Numbered from the stretch's first letter, positions 17,628 to 27,548 are shown. The stretch: 64,000 nucleotides of DNA from Acidobacteriota bacterium (GCA_019347945.1 JAHWKK010000006.1:1-64000); one strand, 5' to 3'. Program-made: numbers and translations. The notes: generated from the letters alone by a model not told the origin.

Positions 17628-19550
17628 CTACGCACTCGCTTTCTTCTCGACGATCTTCCGCTGCGCGTGATCGAGGATCCGCTTCCGGAGACGGACCGCG
17701 GTCGGTGTCACCTCGGCGAGCTCGTCGTCCTCGATCCACTCCAGACACCGCTCGAGCGACATCTTCGTCGGCGGCGTGATCTGCGTCGCGATGTCCGAAC
17801 CTGAAGCCCGCATGTTGGTCAGATGCTTCTGCCGGCAGATCTGCACGACCATGTCGTTGTCCCGCGCGTTCTCTCCGACCACCTGCCCCGCATAGACCTT
17901 GTCGCCGGGACTGACGAAGAGGGTCGAGCGCTCCTGAAGCTGCTCGATCGCGTAGGCGGTGACGTCGCCCCCTTCCTTGGCGATCAGCGCCCCGGAAGCG
18001 CGGGCCACGAGACGGCTCTTCACCGGCGCGTACTTTTCGAACGTGTGGTACATGATGCCGGTCCCACGCGTCTCGCTGAGGAAGATCGTCCGCATTCCGA
18101 ACAGTCCGCGCGTCGGAATCGAAAGCTCGATCCGGACGCGCCCCGATCCGGGGTTCTCGAGATTGGTCACCTCGCCGCGCCGAAGCTGCATCGTCTCCAT
18201 GATCGCGCCCATGCTCTCCTCGGGGACGTCGAGCACCAGCGACTCCCATGGCTCGCAGGCGACCCCGTCGATCTCCCGCACGACCACCTGTGGACGGGAA
18301 AGGCAGAACTCGTAACCTTCGCGACGCATCTTCTCGGCCAGGATCGAAAGATGGAGCTCGCCCCGACCGCTCACCTCGATCGAGCTCGAGGCCTCGACCG
18401 AGCGGAGACGCAGCGCCACGTCGCGTCGCGCTTCCTTTTCGAGACGCTCGACGATCTTCCGAAAGGTGACGTACTTGCCGTCCCGCCCCGCGAAGGGGGA
18501 GTCGTTGACCACCCATTCGATCGAAACGGTCGGCTCGTCGATCAGGATCGGCGGAATCTGCTCCGGTTCGGTGCCATCCGCCAGCGTTTCTCCGATCTCG
18601 ACGTCGGGAAACCCGGAGACGGCGACGATGTCCCCGGCCCGTGCCTGATCGACATCGGTCTGCTCGAGACCCTCGTAGGAGACCAGCCGGGTGACCCGTC
18701 CACGAACCGTCGCTCCATCGCGCCGCATCAACGTGATCGTTTCGCCCTTCGAGATCGTACCGCGCCGGATGCGTCCGATCCCGAGACGTCCGACGTAGTC
18801 GTCGTAATCGACCGAGCTGACCAGCATCTGGAGCGTTCCGGTGTCGATCAGCGGGGGAGGGATGCGCTGGAGAATCACGTCGAGAAGCGGTCGTACGTCC
18901 TCGTTCGTGTGATGCAGTTCGTGGCGGACGTATCCGCTTCGTCCCGAAGCGAAGAGGATCGGGAAGTCGAGCTGCTCATCGGAGGCTCCGAGCTCGACCA
19001 TCAGATCGAAGACCTCGTCGACGACCTGGTTGGGCCGGGCGTCGGCTCGATCGATCTTGTTGATGATGACCGTCGGCAGCAGTCCGAGAGCCAGCGCCTT
19101 TCGCAGGACGAATCGCGTCTGGGGCATCGGGCCCTCCGCCGCATCGACCAGAAGAATCACCCCGTCCACCATCGAGAGAGATCGCTCGACCTCTCCGCCG
19201 AAGTCGGCGTGGCCGGGCGTGTCGACGATGTTGATCTTGACCGCGGCCGGATGGACGAAGTCTGCCGGAAGTGTGTGCCCCAGGTAGGTCGGCGTTGGCT
19301 CATGGTGGACCGGATGCCCCTCGGCGTCCGGCTCGTCGACCCGGTAGATCAGCGACGCATTCTTCGCCAGGATCGTGATTCCACGCTCCTTTTCCAGGTC
19401 GTTCGAGTCCATGACCCGCTCTTCATTTCCCCCGGACCGCGCGCTTCGAATCGCACCCGTCTGGCGCAGCAGGGCGTCCACGAGGGTGGTTTTTCCGTGG
19501 TCGACGTGCGCGATGATCGCGACGTTTCGTATGTCGTATCGAAAACTCAT
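17628..19550 (-). CDS. typA: Ribosome-associated translational GTPase TypA/BipA
   Basis: A 640-aa translational GTPase that binds the ribosome and aids 50S assembly and stress adaptation. The G1 motif AHVDHGKTT lies near residue 15, the effector RGITI follows, then [12 protein letters not shown] (G3) and NKIDR (G4), EF-G-like domains II, III and V, and the BipA-specific C-terminal region. It starts at ATG 19550, with GGGGAG about 6 nt upstream inside a small palindrome (GGGAGCTCCC, 19552-19561). The flanking gene is divergent. The stop is followed directly by a G-rich heptamer array. Confidence 0.95.
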   Translation of the reverse strand: MSFRYDIRNVAIIAHVDHGKTTLVDALLRQTGAIRSARSGGNEERVMDSNDLEKERGITILAKNASLIYRVDEPDAEGHPVHHEPTPTYLGHTLPADFVHPAAVKINIVDTPGHADFGGEVERSLSMVDGVILLVDAAEGPMPQTRFVLRKALALGLLPTVIINKIDRADARPNQVVDEVFDLMVELGASDEQLDFPILFASGRSGYVRHELHHTNEDVRPLLDVILQRIPPPLIDTGTLQMLVSSVDYDDYVGRLGIGRIRRGTISKGETITLMRRDGATVRGRVTRLVSYEGLEQTDVDQARAGDIVAVSGFPDVEIGETLADGTEPEQIPPILIDEPTVSIEWVVNDSPFAGRDGKYVTFRKIVERLEKEARRDVALRLRSVEASSSIEVSGRGELHLSILAEKMRREGYEFCLSRPQVVVREIDGVACEPWESLVLDVPEESMGAIMETMQLRRGEVTNLENPGSGRVRIELSIPTRGLFGMRTIFLSETRGTGIMYHTFEKYAPVKSRLVARASGALIAKEGGDVTAYAIEQLQERSTLFVSPGDKVYAGQVVGENARDNDMVVQICRQKHLTNMRASGSDIATQITPPTKMSLERCLEWIEDDELAEVTPTAVRLRKRILDHAQRKIVEKKASA

Positions 19551-19903
19551 AGGGAGCTCCCCTTATGGGAACGCACCTGCAACGCCGGTGCGAGCCGGGA
19601 GATTTCGCTCCCTGGGATGCGTTTGACGGGAGAGCGAGCCTCTGGCGGGCCGCGAGCTCGCGGGATTGGATGGCTGACGCGACCCGCCCGGATGGTCGCC
19701 GGTTTCAGGTTCGGCTTCGAGAATCGCGGCCCGCCAGAGGCGCGATCTCCCTGGACAACTCCCTTATTTTGCGAGCGTGCCGACCTCCGCGGCACAGACG
19801 CCGTCGACACGAAATCGGATATTCTTCGTCTGAACTGCTTCGCAGTCCGATTCCAATCACCCCGGCAGAGATGCCATTTTCAACCTATCAGGAGGTCCAA
19901 CCC
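19551..19903. other. Intergenic region with a 17-bp inverted repeat
   Basis: This 353-bp divergent spacer holds a perfect 17-bp inverted repeat (19639-19655 and 19724-19740, core CCTCTGGCGGGCC) separated by 68 bp. It also contains the typA start palindrome and the AGGAGGT (19890-19896) for the peptidase gene. No coding sequence is supported between the two starts. Confidence 0.6.
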
Positions 19904-22789
19904 ATGAGAAGTGCTTCAGGTTTTCTGACCGGAGCCATTCTGGTCTTCGCGATGGCCTGCGCGACGCCGATGGCGACCGCGCCCGAGCCGGAACCGGTCA
20001 CCACGCCCCCGGCGCCATTGTTGACGATGGAGCCTGTGCCGGTCGCGGAACTGGTCCGCGAAGTCGAGATACCGTACGAACAATTCACTCTCGACAACGG
20101 GCTGAGAGTCATCGTTCACGAAGATCGGAAGGCCCCTGTGGTGGCAGTTTCGGTCTGGTACAACGTCGGCTCGAAGGACGAGCCGAAGGGAAAGACCGGT
20201 TTCGCGCACCTTTTCGAGCATTTGATGTTCAACGGTTCCGAGAATGCCCCGGGCGACTATTTCGAGCCGCTCCGGCAGATCGGGGCAACCGATCTGAACG
20301 GCACGACCTGGTTCGATCGGACCAACTACTTCCAGACCGTTCCAACGCCGGCCCTCGAGACCGCTCTGTTTCTCGAGAGCGATCGGATGGGCCACCTTCT
20401 GGGCGCGGTCACTCAGGAAAAGCTGGACAACCAGCGGGGAGTCGTTCAGAACGAGAAGCGTCAGGGCGACAATCAGCCCTACGGCCTGGTGGACTACGCG
20501 CAGCTGAGCGTCCTCCCGGAGGGTCATCCGTACGCGCACTCGACGATCGGCTCGATGGCCGATCTCGACTCGGCGAGCCTCGAGGATGTCAAGCAGTGGT
20601 TCCGCGACAAATACGGCCCGAACAATGCCGTGCTCGTCCTCGCCGGTGACGTCGACACCGAAACGGCTAAACGTCTGGTGAATCAGTACTTCGGTGACAT
20701 TCCTCGAGGTCCGATCAACCATCCCGCCGAGGCCTCGATCCCGGTTCTGGACGAGGCGGTTCACATCGACATGCAGGACCGTGTCGCGACAACGCGTCTT
20801 TACAGGAACTGGATGACGCCCGGGCTTACCGATCCCGAGAGCATTCCCCTCGACGTCGGAATGACCGTTCTGGGAGGTCTCGCGAGCTCGCGGCTGGACA
20901 ATATTCTGGTTCGTGAGGAACAGCTGGCGGTACGCGTCGCCGCATTCCTCCAGGACTTCCACCGCCTCGGGTTCGCCGAGGTGCAGGTCGACGTCAAGCC
21001 GGGCGTGGATGCCGACATGGTGGCGCGCCGGCTCGATGAAATCATCGCCGAGTTCATCGCGAACGGTCCCACCGAGGATGAGGTCCAGAGAGTCGCGATG
21101 CGCCAGGTTTCGAACCGGATCAAAGGGCTGGAGCAGGTCGGTGGGTTCGGGGGCAAGGCGGTGGCGCTGGCCGAGGGCGCTCTCTACATGAACGACCCCG
21201 ACTTCTTCCGGACACAACTGCTCGCGTACGGCCGGGTGACGCCCGCTCAGGTGCAGCAGATGATGGAGAAGTGGCTCACGCGTCCCAGGCTGACCCTCCG
21301 CGTGACCCCTGGAGAGCGCGGCGAGTATGAGGAAGCCGCGTCGGTCGGCAGTTTCACTCAGAGGCCGTCGTACTTCCGCCCGCCGGCGGATGGCGACGAG
21401 CTGATGGCTCCGGTGCCGAAGGTGATGGCAGATCGTGAATGGCCGACCGTCGGAACGATTCAGGATCTCGACTTTCCCGACGTCGAGCGAACGCGACTTT
21501 CCAACGGCATCCCCGTCGTCTACGCACGCAGAGACGTCGTACCGGTCGTGCGGATCGCGGTCGAGCTCAACGCCGGTCATGCAGCCGACCCGAAGGAGAA
21601 GCTCGGGACGCAGGCGCTGATGCTCAATCTCCTCGAGGAGGGGACGACGAGCATGAATTCGATCGAGCTCGCGGAGGCTCAGGAGCGGCTGGGTGCGGCA
21701 ATCAGCACGGGTGCTTCGCTCGACCGTACGGCGGTGACGATGTCGGCGCTGACTCCGAACCTGCTGCCTTCGCTGGCACTGATGGCGGACATCATCCGAA
21801 ATCCAGCCTTCGCTCCCCGGGAGATCGAACGGCTGCGCGACCAGCAGATCACCTCCATTGCGAGTGAGATGACCCAGCCGTTCGCCATTGCGTACCGCTC
21901 GCTCCCGCCGCTGATTTACGGCGATGAGCACCCCTATGGAATCCCGTTCACCGGATCGGGCGATCCGGAGCTTCTGAAGACCGTGACTCGCGACGACCTG
22001 ATTCGCTTCCATCAGACCTGGATCAGACCGGACAACGCGACGATCTTCGCGGTCGGAGACATTCCGCTCGCAGAATTGACTCCGATGCTCGAGAGTCAGT
22101 TCGGTGCGTGGGAAGCGCCAGCGACGCCGAAAGGTGTCAAGCGGTTCGACGCCGAGGTGCCGCCGGCTCGTCCGCGGATCGTCATCATCGACCGGCCGCA
22201 GTCGCCGCAGTCGCTGATTCTCGCCGGAACCATCCTTCCGGTGAAGGGAACCGACGACCTCCTCGTCCTCAACGCCGCCAATGAGGTGCTCGGAGGCAAT
22301 TTCCTGTCACGGCTCAACATGGATCTTCGCGAAACCAAGGGATGGGCGTACGGAGTCCGCGGATTCATCAATCAGATCGAGATGGACTCTCCGTACCTGG
22401 TCTACGCTCCGGTCCAGGCGGACAAGACCGGACCCTCGATCGCCGCCCTGATGGGAGACATCGAGGCATTCCTCGGTGACTCCGGCGTCACCGCCGCCGA
22501 GCTCGAGCGGACGATCAATGGGAACGTCCGCCAGCTCGCGGGCAGTTTCGAGACGTCGGCAGATGTCCTCAGTGCGCTGCGAAGCAACGCGCTGTTCCGG
22601 CGACCGGACAACTATTACGAATCGGTCGCTGACCGCTACCGAGCGCTCCAGGCTGCAGAGCTCGACGCCGCAGCTCGCGCAGCCATCGACCCGGAGAAAC
22701 TGATCTGGGTGGTCATCGGCGACGAATCCGTAATTCGTCCTCAGCTCGAGGAGCTGGGCATGCCGATCGAGACGATGACGCTGAACTGA
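19904..22789 (+). CDS. M16 (pitrilysin/insulinase-type) zinc peptidase, lipoprotein
   Basis: A 961-aa two-lobe M16 peptidase like PqqL. The signal peptide ends in a lipobox (FAMAC), so envelope anchoring is likely. The N-lobe has the inverted zinc motif HLFEH, with downstream Glu residues for the third ligand. The C-lobe, starting near residue 520, has the M16 fold but no HxxEH (AGHAADPKEKLG), as in paired active/inactive lobes. The start at 19904 has a perfect AGGAGGT 7 nt upstream; upstream in-frame codons are spurious. It probably degrades peptides in the periplasm. A strong bidirectional hairpin follows the stop. Confidence 0.9.
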   Translation: MRSASGFLTGAILVFAMACATPMATAPEPEPVTTPPAPLLTMEPVPVAELVREVEIPYEQFTLDNGLRVIVHEDRKAPVVAVSVWYNVGSKDEPKGKTGFAHLFEHLMFNGSENAPGDYFEPLRQIGATDLNGTTWFDRTNYFQTVPTPALETALFLESDRMGHLLGAVTQEKLDNQRGVVQNEKRQGDNQPYGLVDYAQLSVLPEGHPYAHSTIGSMADLDSASLEDVKQWFRDKYGPNNAVLVLAGDVDTETAKRLVNQYFGDIPRGPINHPAEASIPVLDEAVHIDMQDRVATTRLYRNWMTPGLTDPESIPLDVGMTVLGGLASSRLDNILVREEQLAVRVAAFLQDFHRLGFAEVQVDVKPGVDADMVARRLDEIIAEFIANGPTEDEVQRVAMRQVSNRIKGLEQVGGFGGKAVALAEGALYMNDPDFFRTQLLAYGRVTPAQVQQMMEKWLTRPRLTLRVTPGERGEYEEAASVGSFTQRPSYFRPPADGDELMAPVPKVMADREWPTVGTIQDLDFPDVERTRLSNGIPVVYARRDVVPVVRIAVELNAGHAADPKEKLGTQALMLNLLEEGTTSMNSIELAEAQERLGAAISTGASLDRTAVTMSALTPNLLPSLALMADIIRNPAFAPREIERLRDQQITSIASEMTQPFAIAYRSLPPLIYGDEHPYGIPFTGSGDPELLKTVTRDDLIRFHQTWIRPDNATIFAVGDIPLAELTPMLESQFGAWEAPATPKGVKRFDAEVPPARPRIVIIDRPQSPQSLILAGTILPVKGTDDLLVLNAANEVLGGNFLSRLNMDLRETKGWAYGVRGFINQIEMDSPYLVYAPVQADKTGPSIAALMGDIEAFLGDSGVTAAELERTINGNVRQLAGSFETSADVLSALRSNALFRRPDNYYESVADRYRALQAAELDAAARAAIDPEKLIWVVIGDESVIRPQLEELGMPIETMTLN

Positions 22790-22804
22790 TTTGAACCGAT
22801 GAGA

Positions 22805-22834
22805 CGTGGCCACCATCTCCGGATGGTGGCCACG
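22805..22834. terminator. 12-bp-stem hairpin between convergent genes
   Basis: A perfect 12-bp inverted repeat (CGTGGCCACCAT and its complement) closes a 6-nt loop in the 53-bp gap between the convergent M16 and lptFG genes. It is flanked by modest T-rich sequence. A bidirectional terminator is the natural reading. Confidence 0.8.
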
Positions 22835-22842
22835 CTTCGTTC

Positions 22843-25158
22843 TCAGGTCTCGACACGGAGAAACATCGTGATCGCCGCGATCGCGAACAGCACGTTCGCA
22901 CTCCATGCCGCGAGAATGGCCGGGAGATTTCCGACTTCGCCGAACTTGGTGAAGAGTACGAAAACGAGCCAGTAGGCGAACCCGAGGAAGATGGCGATTC
23001 CGATTCCGTAGAGCGCCCCCCGCTTGCCCATGCGGAACGCGAAGGGGAGGGCGATCAGTGCCATCACGAGCGGGAGAAATGGCCAGGCGGTCTTCCGGTA
23101 GAGCTCGACCTGCAGAGCGTCGGCCGCGTATCCGGACCGCTGGAGATCCCGGATGTGCCGTCGCAGCTCGCCGAAGGTCATCTCCTGAGGTGTGCGAATC
23201 TCGGTTGAAAAGTAGAGCGGTCGCTCGGGGTAATGCAGACGAATCGGCGAACGGATCGGCGTGAAGCTGACCCCTCCGTCCTCGCCGAACGATCGCATCC
23301 ATCCGTCGACGAAGACCCAGCCGACTCCGTCGAAACGTGCTTCCCTCGCCGAGATCCGGCGGGTAACGCTGAAGTTCTCCTGATCGAACTCGAATACCTG
23401 AACCTCCGAGAGCGTATTGGCTCGCTCGTCGAACGTGAGGAAGTTGAACAGCCACGGACCTTCGCCCCAGACCCACTGTCGCTGATTCAGATCAACCGCT
23501 GCTGCCGACTCCCGCCCTTTGATCAGATTCTCCAGATCGTGATACCGCCGGTTGGAATAGGGGAGGACGAAATCGAGAAGAAAATACGACACCACTGAGA
23601 TCAGAGCCGCGACCAGAAGAACCGGCACGCTCAGGCGATAGAGCGAGACCCCGCTCGATTTGATCGCGACCAGCTCGCTGTTTCGCGACAGAATCCCGAA
23701 TGTGATCAGGGTCCCGAGCAGGATCGCAAGCGGCAGAAGGATGTCGAGAATCTGCAGCGAATAGAACTGATAAAAGGAGATGACGTCCGTCATCGCGATC
23801 GCGTTCTCGCGGATGTCGTCGGATATCTCCGTGTAATTGATCACGACGAAGAGGATGAGCGTCGAAAAGAGAACGAGAAGAGTGATCCGGACCAGCAGGG
23901 TCAGGACGTACCGGTCGAGCAGGTTCGGAAACGTCACGTCCAGCCGCTGCAGAAGGGGCTGGTAGGACTGCTCCACCGCCTGGGTCCGTTCACTCGACTC
24001 CTTGCTCTTTCCCTTCCGAAGCCTCTCGACGAGCCTGGCGATCCGGCCCGACCCGCCGCGCTGGCCAGTGTCACGATTCGCACGATTCAGAAGCATCGCT
24101 CCGAGAATGATGAGCGCGATGTTCGGCAGCCAGATCCCGAGTCCCGCCGGAATCCTTCCTTCCTCGGCGAGATCCGATCCCCAGGTCAGGAGAATGTAAT
24201 AGAAGAGGATGATCGCGATGCTCAGTGAAAAACCGGAGCTTCGGCCTCCTCGCCGGTTCGTGAGACCGAGCGGAAGGGCGACGAGACCGAAAGCGATGCA
24301 CGCGAAGGGAATCGAGAGCTTCTTGTGAATCTCGACCCGGACGTTGCGCCGGTCGAGCGGATTGTCCACCCGGGCGAGAGCTCTCCAGAGCTCCCCGAGG
24401 CTCATGCTCTTGTATGAGCGTGAGGTCTCTGCCTCGACCGTTTCGATCCTCGGTGACAGTCGCTGGGTACCATGGGTCACCAGGTCGTATGTTTCCGCAT
24501 TGCCGGGCCGCCCGATGTGGTTCCGCGCGTTGACCAGATCGATCCAGGTCCGGGAGGTCCCTTCCTCGATCGTCAGATTTCCCGAGGAGGCGACGATGAC
24601 ATTGCTCCGGCCCGGCTGGGTCGAATCGGCGATGAAAATGCCTTTCCATCGACCGGTCGACGAATCGATGTCGTCGACGTACAGCACGAGATCGTCGAAC
24701 TCGTCGTAGAAAACCCGGGGCTGAATCTGGCTCTTGACGGCCCGCGTGGCCAGCTCGGTCTGAATCTCCTGAAGCCGTGTGTTGCTGTACGGCACCAGAA
24801 CGTTGATCAGAATCACGTTGATCAGGAAGATCCCGATCGAGAAATAGAGGACCGGCCGGTACACGAACGGAAGCGAGAGGCCACTCGAGCGCATCGCGAT
24901 GATCTCGGAGTCGCTCGAGAGACGCCCGACCGCGATCAGAATCCCGAACAGCACGGCCATGGGAACCGTCAGGACGACCACGTGTGGGATGGTGAAGAGC
25001 AGCAGCGTTCCGATCGTGCCGGGACCCGCACCTTCCCGGATGATGAGCTCCGCGAGCATCATCGTCTCGCGGGTAATCAGGATGAAGGTGTAGAAGGAGA
25101 GACCGAGCAGGGTGGGACCGAGCATCTCCCGGATCAGATATTTGTTGAGGATCTTCAC
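22843..25158 (-). CDS. Fused LptF-LptG lipopolysaccharide export permease
   Basis: A 771-aa protein holding two complete YjgP/YjgQ permease units in one chain. Residues 1-365 match an LptF/G unit (start KILNKYLIREM, internal MRSSGLSL, LVPYSNTRLQ, IPFACIAFGLVALPLG). A charged linker spans about 370-420. A second unit follows (LLDRYVLTLLVRI, IKSSGVSLYR, VLPYSNRRYH, WPFLPLVMALIALPFAFRMG). Normally two separate genes form the heterodimer that extracts LPS with LptB. Start is GTG 25158, with a TAGTCT -10 element 9 nt upstream. It is separated from parB by a hairpin-rich island. Confidence 0.9.
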   Translation of the reverse strand: MKILNKYLIREMLGPTLLGLSFYTFILITRETMMLAELIIREGAGPGTIGTLLLFTIPHVVVLTVPMAVLFGILIAVGRLSSDSEIIAMRSSGLSLPFVYRPVLYFSIGIFLINVILINVLVPYSNTRLQEIQTELATRAVKSQIQPRVFYDEFDDLVLYVDDIDSSTGRWKGIFIADSTQPGRSNVIVASSGNLTIEEGTSRTWIDLVNARNHIGRPGNAETYDLVTHGTQRLSPRIETVEAETSRSYKSMSLGELWRALARVDNPLDRRNVRVEIHKKLSIPFACIAFGLVALPLGLTNRRGGRSSGFSLSIAIILFYYILLTWGSDLAEEGRIPAGLGIWLPNIALIILGAMLLNRANRDTGQRGGSGRIARLVERLRKGKSKESSERTQAVEQSYQPLLQRLDVTFPNLLDRYVLTLLVRITLLVLFSTLILFVVINYTEISDDIRENAIAMTDVISFYQFYSLQILDILLPLAILLGTLITFGILSRNSELVAIKSSGVSLYRLSVPVLLVAALISVVSYFLLDFVLPYSNRRYHDLENLIKGRESAAAVDLNQRQWVWGEGPWLFNFLTFDERANTLSEVQVFEFDQENFSVTRRISAREARFDGVGWVFVDGWMRSFGEDGGVSFTPIRSPIRLHYPERPLYFSTEIRTPQEMTFGELRRHIRDLQRSGYAADALQVELYRKTAWPFLPLVMALIALPFAFRMGKRGALYGIGIAIFLGFAYWLVFVLFTKFGEVGNLPAILAAWSANVLFAIAAITMFLRVET

Positions 25159-25167
25159 TGACGGGAG

Positions 25168-25173
25168 AGACTA
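25168..25173 (-). promoter_or_regulatory. Putative -10 (TAGTCT) for lptFG
   Basis: TAGTCT ends 9 nt before the GTG start of lptFG with no Shine-Dalgarno between. An AT-rich tract further upstream (25226-25250) is a second promoter candidate. Confidence 0.45.
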
Positions 25174-25297
25174 CAGGAAGTGGCGGGACGGGGTCGACGA
25201 ATGCAACGGTTCTATATCGGAGGCCATATTTAACATAATATATCTTATGAGACACTGCGGAAATCCGCAGGAAACACCAGAAGATCCGGATTTGGAC

Positions 25298-25343
25298 GAG
25301 TCAGACGTGTCCGACAGGTCAGACAGGTCAGACCGTCCGACTC
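25298..25343 (+). repeat. Nonamer-type array (GTCAGAC family), copy 1
   Basis: Repeats of GTCAGAC/GTCCGAC spaced about 9 bp apart (for example AGGTCAGAC twice). The same family occurs at 45509-45548 and 49183-49229. The units are partly self-complementary (GTC...GAC). Confidence 0.6.
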
Positions 25344-25400
25344 AAATGCGGACCACCTGAAACCTCAAACACTGCGTGAGCTTTTCAGCGCGCCGGGGTT

Positions 25401-25859
25401 CTGTCGCCCGCTAAAGCAGGCTCGACATTTGAGGATGCCACGTTTCTGTCCCCCGGCTGAAGCCGGGGGCTAAGATCTGGCGCCGCCCTCCGGTGGCTCC
25501 GTAAGCTGCGTCCAATTCGAGCGTATCTGGAACGTTCAGCCGGTCGTGTCTCGATCTGTCGCCCGCTCCGCGGTCGCGCACACCGCGCGAGGACCAGTCT
25601 TTGCCAGCCCCCGCGGTCGGTGTGCTACAGAGACGTCGCCGGCCCACGAAGACGTCTGAATCTCTCCAGACCTCCGCTTTGCAGCCCGCGGTCCGCGGGC
25701 GACAGAACGTCGAGCGCCCTCAAACACGCTGAATCTCGCGAGATCTCCACTTCGGATGAGCCCGCGCCGCGCGGGCGAAAGAACTTAGCCCCCGCGGCTT
25801 CAGCCGGGGGTTGGGAGAGCCGTCGCAGAGAATGTCGAGCCCGCTTCAGCGGGCGACAG
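25401..25859. repeat. Mirror-symmetric hairpin island beside parB
   Basis: Non-coding island. Outer 29-bp inverted repeats (25401-25429 and 25831-25859) match at 27 of 29 positions. An inner pair (25450-25474 and 25784-25810) carries CCCCCGGCTGAAGCC. Between them are short hairpins with the shared stem GCCCGCG/CGCGGGC (25684-25700, 25760-25776) and a related GCCCGCT/AGCGGGC (25839-25854), spaced 76-79 bp. The left half carries the tail motif CTGTCGCCCGC; the right half carries its complement. No ORF of substance is seen. Confidence 0.7.
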
Positions 25860-25910
25860 ATTATCGCTGAAGCCGCGGACCATATCTGGAGCGTACAATT
25901 CAGCGCCCGA

Positions 25911-26741
25911 CTACTCCCGTTTCAGACGGTCGATCACCATCTTCAGCGCGTCGATGATCTCCTCACGCTCCACCCGGGACTTCCGGAAGTTCATCTCCAG
26001 ACGAAACGGAAGATCCTTGTCCCTGAAGCTGTACCTGAAGTTTTTCGGTCGCCCGCGCTGCGCCTTCTTCGCAGCCTTCCCGGAGGTCTGCTCCCGCACC
26101 CCGGCCCGCGTCAGCCCACCCCCGGCCAACTGCTCCACCAGCGAGACCATCGCCGCCTCGTCATCGGCCCGGGCGATCTGGATGAGCACCGACTTGCTCG
26201 TGATCCCGGCCTCGAGGCACAACTTCCGGATCCGGTTCGGGATCCGGTTGAGCTGGAGACTTTCGGTGATCGTGGTTCGCGACTTCCCAAGGACCTGGGC
26301 GAGCCGCTCGTGGGTGTAGCCGAATTTTTCCTGGAGCACCTGAAAGCCTTCAGCCTCCTCGAACGGCGTGAGGTCCTTCCGCTGGATGTTCTCGATCAGC
26401 GCGATCTCGAGGACCTCGGAATCGTCCGCATCGAGCTCGATCGCCGGGATCTCCTGGAGACCGGCTGCCGCGGCCGCTCGGTATCGCCGCTCGCCCGAGA
26501 TGATCATGTAACGGCCGTCGTCGCTCGAGCGGACCAGAATCGGCTCGAGGACCCCCTTTTCCGCAATGGATGCGGTGAGGTCGTCCAGGTCGCCGAGCTG
26601 CCGTCGCGGCTGCTCGGGGTTCGGATCGATGATCGAGAGCGGAAGAATGATGCCGATCGTGTTGCCGGATCGACGGACGAGCTCTTCGACGAAGTGCGCG
26701 TCGTGACGCATCGACTTCCGTTGAGGCAGACCGCGTCTCAT
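25911..26741 (-). CDS. parB: Chromosome partitioning protein ParB
   Basis: A 276-aa ParB/Spo0J CTPase that loads on parS sites and spreads. The N-terminal ParB domain has the CTP-binding GERRYRAA at 83-90 and ENIQRKDLTP near 117-126. A helix-turn-helix region (about 130-200) and a short C-terminal dimerisation end follow. AAGGAG upstream of ATG 26741 sets the start, 19 bp after parA. No canonical parS (TGTTTCACGTGAAACA) was spotted in the window. The downstream neighbour is a non-coding hairpin island. Confidence 0.93.
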   Translation of the reverse strand: MRRGLPQRKSMRHDAHFVEELVRRSGNTIGIILPLSIIDPNPEQPRRQLGDLDDLTASIAEKGVLEPILVRSSDDGRYMIISGERRYRAAAAAGLQEIPAIELDADDSEVLEIALIENIQRKDLTPFEEAEGFQVLQEKFGYTHERLAQVLGKSRTTITESLQLNRIPNRIRKLCLEAGITSKSVLIQIARADDEAAMVSLVEQLAGGGLTRAGVREQTSGKAAKKAQRGRPKNFRYSFRDKDLPFRLEMNFRKSRVEREEIIDALKMVIDRLKRE

Positions 26742-26759
26742 CCCTTCTCCTTCCCGTGA

Positions 26760-27521
26760 TCAGACCCTGCCGAGCATTTCCTCGGAGAGCGAGTAGTACT
26801 CCAGCGCCCCGCTCGAGCGCGGAGCGAAGGTGAAAATCGATTCCTTGTAGGCGGGACTCTCCTCGAGCCGGATCGACTTGGAGATCACCGTCCTGAAAAG
26901 CCTGTCGCCGAAAACGTTCCGGATCTGCTTGCGGATGTCGCGCGCCAGCGTCGTTCGCTTGTCGTGCATCGTGATGACCACACCGAGCAGCTGGAGGTTC
27001 GGGTTCGGTCTGCTCTTGATCTTCTCGACCGTTTCCAGCAGGTCGTCGGTTCCCTCGAGCGCGAAGTACGACGACTGGATCGGCACCAGTACGTGAGTCG
27101 ACGCCACCAGCGCGTTGACCGTGATCATCCCGAGCGTCGGCGGTGTATCGATGAAAACATAGTCCCATCGGTTCGGGACGTCGGACGCCAGGAGCCGGTC
27201 TTTGAGCCTGTAGTAAGCGTCGATCTCGCCGATCAGCTTCGACTCCAGCTTCGCGAGCGCGATCCTCGCCGGAGCGACCTGGAGGTTGTCCACCTTCGTC
27301 GGCAGGATGACGTCGTCGATCGACACCGAGTCCGTCGCCAGCACGTCGTACATCGATTTCTCGACCGCATCGTGGTCCACATAGCTCATCGTGGAGTTGG
27401 CCTGAGGATCGAGATCGATGAGAAGGGTCGACAAACCCTTCGTGGCGACGGCCGCAGCGAGATTGATGGTGGTGGTGGTCTTCCCTACCCCACCTTTCTG
27501 GTTCGCGACCGTAATGATCAT
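26760..27521 (-). CDS. parA: Chromosome partitioning ATPase ParA (Soj)
   Basis: A 253-aa Walker-type ATPase that pairs with ParB to segregate origins. The deviant Walker A KGGVGKTT starts at residue 9, LIDLDPQ is Walker A', and FIDTPPTLG is Walker B. There is no N-terminal DNA-binding extension, so this is a chromosomal (type Ib-like, short) form. It is first in the parAB unit. An extended -10 (TGATAGAAT) lies 12 nt upstream and no Shine-Dalgarno is seen. Confidence 0.93.
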   Translation of the reverse strand: MIITVANQKGGVGKTTTTINLAAAVATKGLSTLLIDLDPQANSTMSYVDHDAVEKSMYDVLATDSVSIDDVILPTKVDNLQVAPARIALAKLESKLIGEIDAYYRLKDRLLASDVPNRWDYVFIDTPPTLGMITVNALVASTHVLVPIQSSYFALEGTDDLLETVEKIKSRPNPNLQLLGVVITMHDKRTTLARDIRKQIRNVFGDRLFRTVISKSIRLEESPAYKESIFTFAPRSSGALEYYSLSEEMLGRV

Positions 27522-27533
27522 TCCCGGTGGCGG

Positions 27534-27542
27534 ATTCTATCA
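27534..27542 (-). promoter_or_regulatory. Putative extended -10 (TGATAGAAT) for parAB
   Basis: A TGn-TAGAAT element ends 12 nt before the parA ATG, implying a very short or absent leader. The purine-rich array at 27549 begins immediately upstream. Confidence 0.5.
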
Positions 27543-27548
27543 GGTCGG

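Noticed and set aside
17823-19907. 694-codon plus-strand frame opposite typA
   Set aside because: Shadow of typA; the typA GTPase motifs are unambiguous on the other strand.
19916-22012. 698-codon minus-strand frame opposite the M16 peptidase
   Set aside because: Shadow; the M16 gene has a signal peptide, zinc motif and a perfect ribosome site.
25911-27521. Possible replication origin beside parAB
   Set aside because: No dnaA, dnaN, gidA/gidB, DnaA-box cluster or parS was seen; parAB alone is not enough.
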